The translations under genes were made by a program, and so were the position numbers. From assembly GCA_041584055.1 (NCBI GenBank), contig JBFHER010000136.1:1-10034 (forward strand): a stretch of 10,034 bases of DNA, written 5' to 3'. Shown piece by piece: positions 1 to 6,817 of this stretch (the first letter of the stretch is position 1; every line of letters begins with the position of its first letter). The notes beneath the pieces are model-generated. The model did no database searches. It saw only the letters and a list, made by a program, of their open reading frames with translations, and was not told where the DNA came from. This DNA comes from JBFHER01 sp041584055. Lineage in GTDB: Bacteria; Bacteroidota; Bacteroidia; Bacteroidales; UBA5342.

Positions 1-1245
1 AAAATCACTAAAAACACAGTGATTTGTGAATGGGATCCTTACAATGCCGTAATTATTTCGGAGATGGCCGGTACGGTTGGCTTTGATAGCGTAATTCAGG
101 GAATCACATTTAAGGAAGAGTTTGACGAGCAAACCGGAATGAGTGAAAAGATCATCATTGAATCGAAGGATAAAACAAAAATCCCAAGTATGAAGATCCT
201 GAACGCAGCCGGTGAGCAGATAAAGTCTTACAACCTTCCGGTGGGAGCTCACATTTCTGTTAGCGATGGTGCTCAGGTGAAAGTGGGTGAAACCATTGTG
301 AAGATTCCTCGTGCAGTAGGTAAAGCAGGTGATATCACTGGTGGTCTTCCACGTGTAACGGAACTCTTCGAGGCAAGAAACCCATCCAACCCTGCCGTTG
401 TGGCCGAGGTTGATGGTGAGATTTCCTTCGGAAAGATCAAGCGTGGTAATCGCGAAGTTATTGTGACAACCAAGGCAGGTGAGGTTAAGAAATACCTTGT
501 GAACTTGTCCAAGCAGATTCTTGTACAGGAAAACGATTACATCCGCGCAGGTACACCGATGTCGGACGGGGCGATTACGCCAATCGATATTCTGAATATC
601 AAAGGTCCTACAAAAGTTCAGGAGTACATCGTAAATGAGGTACAGGATGTTTACCGTCTGCAGGGTGTGAAAATTAACGATAAGCACTTTGAAGTAATCG
701 TTCGTCAAATGATGCGTAAGGTTGTGATTGCTGAACCTGGCGATACCATCTTCCTTGAAAAACAGATCGTGGATAAGCAGGATTTCATGCGTGAAAATGA
801 CGAAATCTGGGGTAAGAAATTAATTCTTGATTCTGGTGATTCTAACAATGTACGTCCGGGAATGATCATTACTGCCCGACGTTTGAGAGATGAGAATAGT
901 CAGCTGAAACGTCGTGACCTTAAGTTGATTGAAGCACGTGATGCGATTCCGGCAACATCAAGTCAGGTATTGCAGGGTATCACACGGGCAGCACTTCAAA
1001 CGAAATCATTCATGTCTGCAGCTTCCTTCCAGGAAACAACAAAGGTGTTGAATGAAGCAGCAATTCAGGGTAAAGTGGATGACCTCGAAGGATTGAAAGA
1101 AAACGTGATATGCGGACACCTGATCCCAGCAGGAACTGGTCGACGTGAATTTGATGGAATTGTGGTGGGTTCTCGTGAAGAATATGAGAAGCTGATGAAT
1201 GCCAGAAAAAATATCACCGATTCTGTTGAAACATTAGGTGAATAA
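1..1245 (+). CDS. rpoC: DNA-directed RNA polymerase subunit beta' (RpoC), C-terminal part; 5' end outside window
   Basis: This is the C-terminal part of the beta' subunit of RNA polymerase, which builds the catalytic cleft with beta. The frame is open from base 1, so the ATG at 19 is internal and the true start lies upstream. About 414 residues are visible. Family landmarks are GGLPRVTELFEARNP (from nt 340), the run YIVNEVQDVYRLQGVKINDKH followed by EVIVRQMMRK (about nt 625-720), and the C-terminal run SFMSAASFQETTKVLNEAAIQGK, then LKENVICGHLIPAGTG (about nt 1006-1140). Compared with E. coli RpoC there is extra sequence between the RQMMRK region and the SFMSAASFQ region, of the kind I associate with Bacteroidota. 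The tail after AGTGRREF is short and ends in TAA. An intrinsic terminator follows within about 20 bases, so this is probably the end of the rpoBC transcript. Identification is certain. Confidence 0.98.
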   Translation, partial: KITKNTVICEWDPYNAVIISEMAGTVGFDSVIQGITFKEEFDEQTGMSEKIIIESKDKTKIPSMKILNAAGEQIKSYNLPVGAHISVSDGAQVKVGETIVKIPRAVGKAGDITGGLPRVTELFEARNPSNPAVVAEVDGEISFGKIKRGNREVIVTTKAGEVKKYLVNLSKQILVQENDYIRAGTPMSDGAITPIDILNIKGPTKVQEYIVNEVQDVYRLQGVKINDKHFEVIVRQMMRKVVIAEPGDTIFLEKQIVDKQDFMRENDEIWGKKLILDSGDSNNVRPGMIITARRLRDENSQLKRRDLKLIEARDAIPATSSQVLQGITRAALQTKSFMSAASFQETTKVLNEAAIQGKVDDLEGLKENVICGHLIPAGTGRREFDGIVVGSREEYEKLMNARKNITDSVETLGE

Positions 1246-1249
1246 ACAT

Positions 1250-1265
1250 AATATTAATATTTTTG
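1250..1265 (+). promoter_or_regulatory. Possible promoter (-7 box TATTTTTG) with overlapping 12-bp palindrome, upstream of the GntR-type regulator
   Basis: TATTTTTG at 1258-1265 matches the Bacteroidota -7 consensus TAnnTTTG. The -33 element is weak: TTAG at 1234-1237, 20 bases upstream and inside rpoC. The perfect palindrome AATATTAATATT (1250-1261) overlaps the box and could be an operator, though A/T palindromes arise easily by chance. A start about 7 bases downstream would place the first transcribed base inside the rpoC terminator stem, so the regulator mRNA would not form that hairpin. This is pattern matching only. Confidence 0.4.
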
Positions 1266-1295
1266 AAGGGAGGACGTTAGTTCTCCCTTTTTTTT
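1266..1295 (+). terminator. Rho-independent terminator after rpoC
   Basis: A 9-bp stem (AAGGGAGGA at 1266-1274 with TTCTCCCTT at 1281-1289, one G-T wobble) closes a 6-base loop CGTTAG and runs into eight T residues (1288-1295). It starts 21 bases after the rpoC stop codon. It ends only 4 bases before the ATG of the next gene, so the regulator's start codon almost touches the T-tract. Confidence 0.88.
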
Positions 1296-1299
1296 GCGT

Positions 1300-2295
1300 A
1301 TGGCTGAAGTAAGAATTTATATTGATAACGAGTCTCCGGTTCCCAAGTTTCAACAGCTGGCTGATGAAATACGGCATGCCATCAATAATAAAAAACTCAC
1401 CAATGGAGACCCAATTCCATCTGTAAATGCAGTAATTAAGCAGTGTGGTTTGTCACGCGATACTGTTGTGAAAGGATACAATCTCCTCAAAAAACAAGGC
1501 ATCATAGAAAGTTTTCCGCAAAAAGGCTATTTCGTGTCCGGGAATTCCGGTAAAGTTTTTTTGTTTCTGGATACCTTCAAGGCTTACAAAGAAGTGTTGT
1601 TCCACTCATTTTATGAAAACCTGCCAAGAGAATATGCCATTGACCTGCACTTTCATCACTATGACATCGATGTTTTTGAAAAGATGATTGAGGATAGCAG
1701 GGGAAAGTATTCTTCCTATATTATAATGAATTTTGATCACCCAAGGGTAAAGGAGATTGTGAAAACAATCGATCCGCAGAAACTTCTGATCATTGACTGG
1801 AACATAAATGCCCCGGAAGGTTCATCATACCTTATTCAGAACTTTGGGCAGGCACTTCTGGATGGTTTGAAAAGCGGTTTGTCTTATATCAGGCGATACA
1901 AGCGGTTTATTTATGTTTATCCTCATTTTACATACCATCCCGAAGAATCCATTACCTACTTTATTAAATTTTGTGAGGAGGCCGGTATAGATTATGTTGT
2001 TGAACATAATGCGAAAAAAGTTATGCCTGTAAAAGGAGACCTCTACCTGATGGTAAGTGATAGGGTGATGGCTGAAGTGTTTGACAAATCCATGCAGAAT
2101 AATTTAAAAATAGGAACTGAGATCGGCATGATCAGCTATAATGAGACCCCCATGAAGAAATACATAATGAAAGGGATCACAGTTATCTCAACGAATTTTG
2201 AGGAGATGGGACGAAAAGCAGCCGAGTTTGTCACCGAAAATAAATCGATGAATGAAGTGGTGCCAACACGATTGATAATTAGGAATTCATTGTAA
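1300..2295 (+). CDS. GntR-family transcriptional regulator with LacI-type sugar-sensing domain, probable xylose-locus regulator
   Basis: This is a cytoplasmic DNA-binding regulator of 331 residues. Residues 5-79 form a GntR winged helix-turn-helix: a PKFQQLADEIRHAI helix, the IPSVNAV turn, the recognition-helix segment LSRDTVVKGYNLLKKQG (51-67), then the wing IIESFPQKGYFVS. Residues from about 86 to the end resemble the periplasmic-binding-protein/LacI effector fold, with alternating strands and helices and a late VISTNFEEMGRKAAEFV segment typical of LacI C-termini. GntR DNA-binding plus LacI sensor is the architecture of Bacillus AraR. I chose the ATG at 1300. A TTG at 1294 would add two residues but lies in the terminator T-tract. 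No Shine-Dalgarno is visible. xylB begins 43 bases after the stop, so the regulator most likely controls the xylose genes, with xylose or a derivative as effector. That role is inferred from position; activator or repressor cannot be told from sequence. Confidence 0.88.
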   Translation: MAEVRIYIDNESPVPKFQQLADEIRHAINNKKLTNGDPIPSVNAVIKQCGLSRDTVVKGYNLLKKQGIIESFPQKGYFVSGNSGKVFLFLDTFKAYKEVLFHSFYENLPREYAIDLHFHHYDIDVFEKMIEDSRGKYSSYIIMNFDHPRVKEIVKTIDPQKLLIIDWNINAPEGSSYLIQNFGQALLDGLKSGLSYIRRYKRFIYVYPHFTYHPEESITYFIKFCEEAGIDYVVEHNAKKVMPVKGDLYLMVSDRVMAEVFDKSMQNNLKIGTEIGMISYNETPMKKYIMKGITVISTNFEEMGRKAAEFVTENKSMNEVVPTRLIIRNSL

Positions 2296-2301
2296 TTTTT
2301 T

Positions 2302-2309
2302 TACCTTTG
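2302..2309 (+). promoter_or_regulatory. Probable promoter (-7 element TACCTTTG) for xylBA
   Basis: TACCTTTG, followed by C, is an exact match to the Bacteroidota -7 consensus TAnnTTTG. It lies in the 43-base gap between the regulator and xylB, 29 bases before the xylB ATG, giving an expected leader of roughly 20-25 bases. The -33 element is poor: TTAG at 2279-2282, 19 bases upstream. A weak -33 would suit a promoter that needs an activator, but that is speculation. The last four bases of the box plus CAAA form the 8-bp palindrome TTTGCAAA (2306-2313). Confidence 0.6.
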
Positions 2310-2313
2310 CAAA

Positions 2314-2331
2314 CAGAATAGAACAGAACAG
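2314..2331 (+). repeat. Three tandem YAGAA pentamers at the predicted xylB transcription start
   Basis: CAGAA-TAGAA-CAGAA-CAG runs without interruption, just downstream of the -7 element and over the expected transcription start. It could be part of an operator for the adjacent regulator, or simple low-complexity leader sequence. No second copy is seen upstream of xylA or the transporter gene, which weakens the operator idea. Confidence 0.4.
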
Positions 2332-2338
2332 TTGTAAT

Positions 2339-3823
2339 ATGCAATTTTTAGGATTAGATGTAGGTAGTTCTTCGGTAAAAGCATCCGTGATTGATGGTGA
2401 CTCAGGCGTATGTCTCGCTTCAGAGTTTTTTCCGAAGAAAGAAATGGCAATTCATGCAGTTGAAACCGGTTGGGCAGAGCAACATCCCGATCTATGGTGG
2501 GATAATATGAAGATGGCCATTAAAGCTGTGTTAAGGACCGAAGGGGTTGATAAGAACCAGATAGGAGGTATTGGAATTTCTTACCAGATGCACGGATTGG
2601 TTTGCGTTGATAAGAATGGCAATGCATTGCGTCCATCCATTATCTGGTGCGACAGTCGCGCCGTTGGCATAGGTGAAAGGGCATTTCGTGACCTGGGAGA
2701 AGAGCAGTGCCTGGGACATTTGCTGAATTCACCGGGTAACTTTACAGCCTCAAAGTTAAAATGGGTAAAGGACAATGAGCCGGAGGTTTTTGCTAAGATT
2801 CATAAAATCATGCTTCCGGGAGATTTTATTGCATACCGTTTAACTGGGACCCTTTGCACAACAAAAAGTGGCTTGTCTGAAGGTATGTTCTGGGATTTCA
2901 AGAAAAATGAACTGGCAGGCTTTCTCATGGATTATTACGGATTCTCAAAGGATTTGATTCCGGAGATTCGCGATACCTTTTCAGAGCAGGGACGGGTTAC
3001 TTCAGAAATGGCTGCTGAACTAGGCTTAAAAGAGGGAATACCGGTAGCTTACCGGGCAGGTGATCAGCCAAACAATGCCTTGTCCTTAAATGTGCTTAAG
3101 CCCGGAGAAATTGCTGCTACAGGCGGAACGTCGGGTGTGGTGTATGGCGTCAGTGGTGAGGTTAAATACGATCCAATGTCGCGTGTGAACACATTCGCGC
3201 ATGTGAATCATGGTAAAGAAAATCGCCTGGGTGTTTTGTTATGCATCAACGGGACAGGAATCCTGAACTCCTGGTTGAAGAAAAATGTTGCTGGAGAGGG
3301 GATATCTTACGAAGGGATGAATGAGTTGGCCATGGCGACTGCGCCTGGTGCCGGAGGGATTTCAGTGCTTCCTTTTGGTAATGGGGCCGAACGGGTTCTG
3401 GGAAATAAAGAGACCGGTGCCGTGATTTCTGGCATGCGTTTTAATTCCCATTCACAGGGACACCTCTTCCGTGCTGCTCAGGAAGGCATCGTTTATTCTT
3501 TTAAATATGGAATCGATGTGATGAAAGAAACCGGATTGGAATCTTCTGTTATTCGGGCCGGGAAAGCAAATATGTTTTTAAGTCCATTGTTCCGTGAAGC
3601 GTTGTCGTGTGTGACTGGATCCGAAATTCAACTGTTCAACACGGATGGCGCGCAGGGCGCTGCCAGAGGTGCCGCTGTGGGGACTGGATATTATAAATCA
3701 TTCGACGAGGCTTTTTCAGGTTTAAAAGTAATAGAAACAGTAGCACCCGATCTTGACAAAGTGGATCAGTACAAGGATGCATACCAGAAATGGTTGTCTG
3801 CCTTAAACAAAGAATTACAATAA
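2339..3823 (+). CDS. xylB: Xylulokinase (FGGY carbohydrate kinase)
   Basis: XylB phosphorylates D-xylulose with ATP to D-xylulose 5-phosphate, the second cytoplasmic step of the isomerase route of xylose use. At 494 residues it has the normal length for the FGGY kinase family. The N-terminal ATPase-fold loop FLGLDVGSSSVKASV (3-17) contains the conserved Asp7. QMHG (83-86) matches the sugar-contacting motif of E. coli XylB, followed by IIWCDSRA (101-108). The catalytic Asp is Asp242 in AGDQPNNA. The second-domain nucleotide loop is ATGGTSGVV (260-268), and the C-terminal FGGY region includes DGAQGAARGAAVGTGY near residue 440. The start ATG directly precedes the DVGSSS strand, as in homologues. 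A TAnnTTTG promoter element lies just upstream and xylA starts 24 bases downstream, so the two form one transcription unit. Other FGGY kinases (glycerol, gluconate) are unlikely given QMHG and the xylA neighbour. Confidence 0.96.
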   Translation: MQFLGLDVGSSSVKASVIDGDSGVCLASEFFPKKEMAIHAVETGWAEQHPDLWWDNMKMAIKAVLRTEGVDKNQIGGIGISYQMHGLVCVDKNGNALRPSIIWCDSRAVGIGERAFRDLGEEQCLGHLLNSPGNFTASKLKWVKDNEPEVFAKIHKIMLPGDFIAYRLTGTLCTTKSGLSEGMFWDFKKNELAGFLMDYYGFSKDLIPEIRDTFSEQGRVTSEMAAELGLKEGIPVAYRAGDQPNNALSLNVLKPGEIAATGGTSGVVYGVSGEVKYDPMSRVNTFAHVNHGKENRLGVLLCINGTGILNSWLKKNVAGEGISYEGMNELAMATAPGAGGISVLPFGNGAERVLGNKETGAVISGMRFNSHSQGHLFRAAQEGIVYSFKYGIDVMKETGLESSVIRAGKANMFLSPLFREALSCVTGSEIQLFNTDGAQGAARGAAVGTGYYKSFDEAFSGLKVIETVAPDLDKVDQYKDAYQKWLSALNKELQ

Positions 3824-3847
3824 TAACAATCAATAAAAAATAAAATC

Positions 3848-5173
3848 ATGAGTTACTTTGTAGGAAATAAAGAGTATTTTAAAGGGATTGAAAAGATTAA
3901 GTTTGAGGGACGTGAATCAAAAAATCCTTTAGCGTTTAAATGGTATGACGAAAATAAAGTTGTTGCAGGAAAAACAATGAAGGATCACCTTCGTTTTGCT
4001 GTGGCATATTGGCATACTTTCTGTGGCGATGGTGGAGATCCATTTGGTCCCGGAACTGTTGACTTTCCCTGGAACGTTGCTTCAACGCCAATAGGTGTAG
4101 CCAAAGATAAAATGGAAGCTGCATTTGAGTTTATTACAAAAATCGGTGCTCCTTTCTATTGTTTTCATGATACTGATGTTGTGGGTGATGGATCTGTTTT
4201 CGACATCGAAGCCCGTTTGGCAGAAATGGTACCTGTTGCAAAGCAGTTGCAGGATCAAACCGGTGTTAAGCTGCTGTGGGGAACTGCAAATGTATTTTCA
4301 AACAAGCGTTACATGAATGGCGCTTCAACCAATCCTGATTTTATCGCATTAACAAATGCTGCAACACAGGTTAAAAATGCAATAGACGCAACCATTGCAT
4401 TGGGCGGTCAGAATTATGTTTTCTGGGGTGGCCGTGAAGGTTATATGTCATTGCTTAATACCGATATGAAACGGGAAAAAGAGCACATGGCTCAGTTTCT
4501 TACCATGGCACGCGATTATGCCCGCGGAAAAGGTTTCAAAGGAACTTTCTTAATTGAACCAAAACCAATGGAACCGATGAAACATCAGTACGACGTGGAT
4601 ACTGAAACAGTTATTGGTTTCTTACGCGCCAACGGATTGGATAAGGATTTCAAACTTAACATCGAAGTGAACCATGCAACTTTGGCTGGTCATACTTTCG
4701 AGCACGAATTACAGTGTGCTGTTGATGCAGGAATGCTTGGAAGCATCGATGCAAATAAAGGTGATTATCAGAATGGATGGGACACAGATGAATTCCCTAC
4801 AAACATTGCTGAGACAACCGAAGCAATGATGGTTATTCTTGCCGGTGGTGGTCTGCATACCGGTGGTGTAAACTTTGATGCAAAAACACGTCGCAATTCA
4901 ACCGATTTGGAAGACATCTTTATCTCACATATTTCGGGAATGGATGTATTTGCCCGCGCATTGGTAATTGCAGATCGCATTTTAAATGAAAGTGATTATG
5001 TTGCGCGCAAAAAAGCACGCTACGCATCCTACGATGAAGGGAAAGGAGCTGAGTTTGAAGCTGGAAAATTAACCCTCGAAGATCTGCGTAAGATTGCCAA
5101 AGAAGCAGGGGAGCCTGCTCAGATAAGCGGAAAACAGGAATTGCTCGAAGCATTGATCAATAATTACGTTTAA
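3848..5173 (+). CDS. xylA: Xylose isomerase (long, class II type)
   Basis: XylA interconverts D-xylose and D-xylulose in the cytoplasm, using two divalent metal ions. The 441-residue length and the N-terminal extension with KIKFEGRESKNPLAFKWY mark the longer class II form found in Bacteroidota, Gram-negative bacteria and anaerobic fungi. The catalytic His107 and Asp110 lie in CFHDTD. Metal ligands are visible: Glu237 in LIEPKPMEP, Glu273 and His276 in NIEVNHAT, Asp301 in GSIDANKGDYQNGWDTD, and the Asp pair of WDTD. GGLHTGGVNFDAKTRR carries the final conserved Asp. All catalytic and metal-binding residues I could check are present. The gene follows xylB with a 24-base A/T-rich spacer and no Shine-Dalgarno, typical for this phylum. 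A bidirectional-looking terminator begins 10 bases after the stop and closes the xylBA unit. Confidence 0.98.
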   Translation: MSYFVGNKEYFKGIEKIKFEGRESKNPLAFKWYDENKVVAGKTMKDHLRFAVAYWHTFCGDGGDPFGPGTVDFPWNVASTPIGVAKDKMEAAFEFITKIGAPFYCFHDTDVVGDGSVFDIEARLAEMVPVAKQLQDQTGVKLLWGTANVFSNKRYMNGASTNPDFIALTNAATQVKNAIDATIALGGQNYVFWGGREGYMSLLNTDMKREKEHMAQFLTMARDYARGKGFKGTFLIEPKPMEPMKHQYDVDTETVIGFLRANGLDKDFKLNIEVNHATLAGHTFEHELQCAVDAGMLGSIDANKGDYQNGWDTDEFPTNIAETTEAMMVILAGGGLHTGGVNFDAKTRRNSTDLEDIFISHISGMDVFARALVIADRILNESDYVARKKARYASYDEGKGAEFEAGKLTLEDLRKIAKEAGEPAQISGKQELLEALINNYV

Positions 5174-5183
5174 AAGACCAAAT

Positions 5184-5224
5184 AAAAAGCCTGGCGGAAG
5201 TAGGATTCCGTTCAGGCTTTTTCT
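5184..5224 (+). terminator. Intrinsic terminator after xylA, possibly bidirectional
   Basis: AAAAAGCCTG (5184-5193) pairs with CAGGCTTTTT (5213-5222). The stem continues inward through a G-T wobble and a one-base bulge to CGGAA/TTCCG around the loop GTAGGA. A-tract on the left and T-tract on the right mean it could also work in the antisense direction. It separates xylBA from the transporter gene, which begins 37 bases later, so transporter expression needs read-through or its own promoter. Confidence 0.88.
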
Positions 5225-5260
5225 ATTTTAGCATATTAATCTACTTCAATACCGAAAAAA

Positions 5261-6643
5261 ATGAATAAAGAACAGAACAAGTATTACGTGTATATGATTG
5301 CATTGGTGGCTACTCTAGGAGGGCTGCTTTTTGGTTATGATACGGCCGTAATTTCAGGAGCCGAGAAATCCATTGAGGCGTATTTTATTACTAGTTTGGG
5401 TTTAAGTAGCTTTGCGCATGGTGCAACTGTTTCAAGTGCCTTGATTGGTTGTATTATAGGTGGAGCAATATCAGGTTTACTCGCATTACAGTTGGGGCGT
5501 CGTGTGACACTGATGCTGGCTGCGTTTTTGTTTTTTGTTTCTGCCCTGGGATCCGGAAATCCTGAGTTTTTGTTTTTTACAAAAGGAGAGCCATCATTGG
5601 CATTGCTTTATATGTTTAATTTTTACCGTGTAATCGGTGGAATTGGCGTTGGATTGGCATCTGCTGTAGTCCCCGTTTATATTGGAGAAGTGGCGCCCGC
5701 AGGAATTAGAGGAAGACTGGTGTCGTTTAACCAATTTGCAATTATTTTCGGTATGCTGGTTGTTTATTTTGTGAATTGGGGCATCTCAAATGGCCAGTCC
5801 ATTGAATGGATCAACGACATAGGATGGCGACGCATGTTTATCTCAGAAGCAATACCTGCTGCTCTCTTCGGCTTTCTCTTATTTTTCGTGCCTGAGAGTC
5901 CCCGGTATTTAGCCTTAACAAACAGAAACGAAAAAGCACTTGGTATACTTGCCAAAATTAACGGTATGACATTGGCAAAATCTATACTTTCAGAGATCCA
6001 AAAGACCGTTGAGAAAACTTCCGGCAAACTTTTTTCTTACGGAAAAATCGTGATCATTGTCGGTATCCTGCTTTCTGTTTTTCAACAGTTTGTTGGAATT
6101 AATGTCGCCTTGTATTATGCACCACGAATCTTTGAAAGTATGGGAGCAGGGAAAGATGCATCCATGATGCAAACTGTAATTATGGGGCTTGTAAATGTTG
6201 TGTTTACTGTTGTTGCTATCATGACGGTGGACAGATGGGGCAGAAAACCACTGTTGATCGTTGGATCCATCGGCATGGCAATTGGTATGTTCGCAATTGG
6301 CTCACTCGCCTTCTTAAATATTATTGGGATCGGCACTTTGGTGTTTATCATCATTTACACGGCATCTTTCATGATGTCCTGGGGGCCAATCTGCTGGGTA
6401 CTGATTTCTGAAATTTTCCCAAATAAAATACGAGGTCGTGCAGTGGCAGTAGCCGTTGCATTTCAATGGGCCGCAAACTATTTTATTTCCTCAACCTATC
6501 CTGCAATGATGGAATTTAGCAATGGGGGAACCTATATGTTTTATGGTGTTATGAGTATTCTTTCTGCCATCTTCGTTTGGCGCATGGTGCCCGAAACAAA
6601 AGGTAAAACCCTGGAAGACATGGAGAACGTTTGGAAAAAATAA
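5261..6643 (+). CDS. xylE: D-xylose:H+ symporter, MFS sugar porter family (XylE-like)
   Basis: This is a 12-helix inner-membrane sugar transporter (460 residues; E. coli XylE is 491) that probably imports D-xylose with a proton. Sugar-porter signatures appear in order: GYDTAVISG with Asp27, the position of the proton-linked Asp27 of E. coli XylE; LGRR (78-81); YIGEVAPAGIRGR (140-152); PESPRYL (211-217); DRWGRKP (324-330); PETKGK (444-449). Residues matching the E. coli xylose-binding site are present: Gln158, Gln275, Gln276, Asn281, Tyr285, Trp379 and Gln402. One difference is Met165 where E. coli has Gln175. The ATG gives an N-terminus aligned with E. coli XylE. No clear promoter precedes it; TATTTTAG (5224-5231) is a one-mismatch -7 candidate. 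Terminators lie on both sides. Glucose or another sugar remains possible, but xylA and xylB next door favour xylose. Confidence 0.93.
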   Translation: MNKEQNKYYVYMIALVATLGGLLFGYDTAVISGAEKSIEAYFITSLGLSSFAHGATVSSALIGCIIGGAISGLLALQLGRRVTLMLAAFLFFVSALGSGNPEFLFFTKGEPSLALLYMFNFYRVIGGIGVGLASAVVPVYIGEVAPAGIRGRLVSFNQFAIIFGMLVVYFVNWGISNGQSIEWINDIGWRRMFISEAIPAALFGFLLFFVPESPRYLALTNRNEKALGILAKINGMTLAKSILSEIQKTVEKTSGKLFSYGKIVIIVGILLSVFQQFVGINVALYYAPRIFESMGAGKDASMMQTVIMGLVNVVFTVVAIMTVDRWGRKPLLIVGSIGMAIGMFAIGSLAFLNIIGIGTLVFIIIYTASFMMSWGPICWVLISEIFPNKIRGRAVAVAVAFQWAANYFISSTYPAMMEFSNGGTYMFYGVMSILSAIFVWRMVPETKGKTLEDMENVWKK

Positions 6644-6664
6644 AACGATAGAAATAGATCTTGT

Positions 6665-6710
6665 AAACATCCCTCTGATCCAAATTTTTTGGAGAGGGAT
6701 GTTTTTTTTT
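6665..6710 (+). terminator. Strong intrinsic terminator after the xylose transporter gene
   Basis: A perfect 12-bp stem (AAACATCCCTCT at 6665-6676 with AGAGGGATGTTT at 6693-6704) contains an inner CCAAA/TTTGG helix and runs into nine T residues (6702-6710). It starts 21 bases after the transporter stop codon and closes the xylose locus. Confidence 0.93.
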
Positions 6711-6770
6711 GTCATCATCGCTCTTGAATTGTAAAATTGCAATGTGTACAACGGTTTGTTTATTGATGTG

Positions 6771-6802
6771 TTTGAGGAGTGTGAAAAGATTTAGTAATTT
6801 AG
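6771..6802 (+). promoter_or_regulatory. Probable promoter of the DUF3467 gene (TTTG - 20 bases - TAATTTAG)
   Basis: TTTG at 6771-6774 and TAATTTAG at 6795-6802 are separated by 20 bases, the spacing expected for the Bacteroidota -33 TTTG / -7 TAnnTTTG pair. The -7 box has one mismatch (TTAG for TTTG). The predicted start leaves a leader of only about 10 bases before the ATG at 6818. Since a strong terminator lies just upstream, this gene needs its own promoter. Confidence 0.6.
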
Positions 6803-6817
6803 CCGAAAAGCAAAATC

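Noticed and set aside
273..512. Antisense open frames across the window, for example 273-512, 4768-4980, 6115-6354, 7564-7872 and 9214-9504 on the minus strand
   Set aside because: They lie entirely opposite well-identified genes, show no family motifs and have no supporting gaps or signals; they are by-products of the sense coding frames.
1294..1299. TTG start two codons upstream of the GntR-type regulator
   Set aside because: It falls in the T-tract of the rpoC terminator, and the ATG at 1300 is the better start.
6729..6742. TTGTAAAATTGCAA, resembling TTGTAATATGCAA at the xylB start (2332-2344)
   Set aside because: It lies beyond the xylose locus terminator, the match is A/T-rich and gapped, and there is no third copy; most likely chance.
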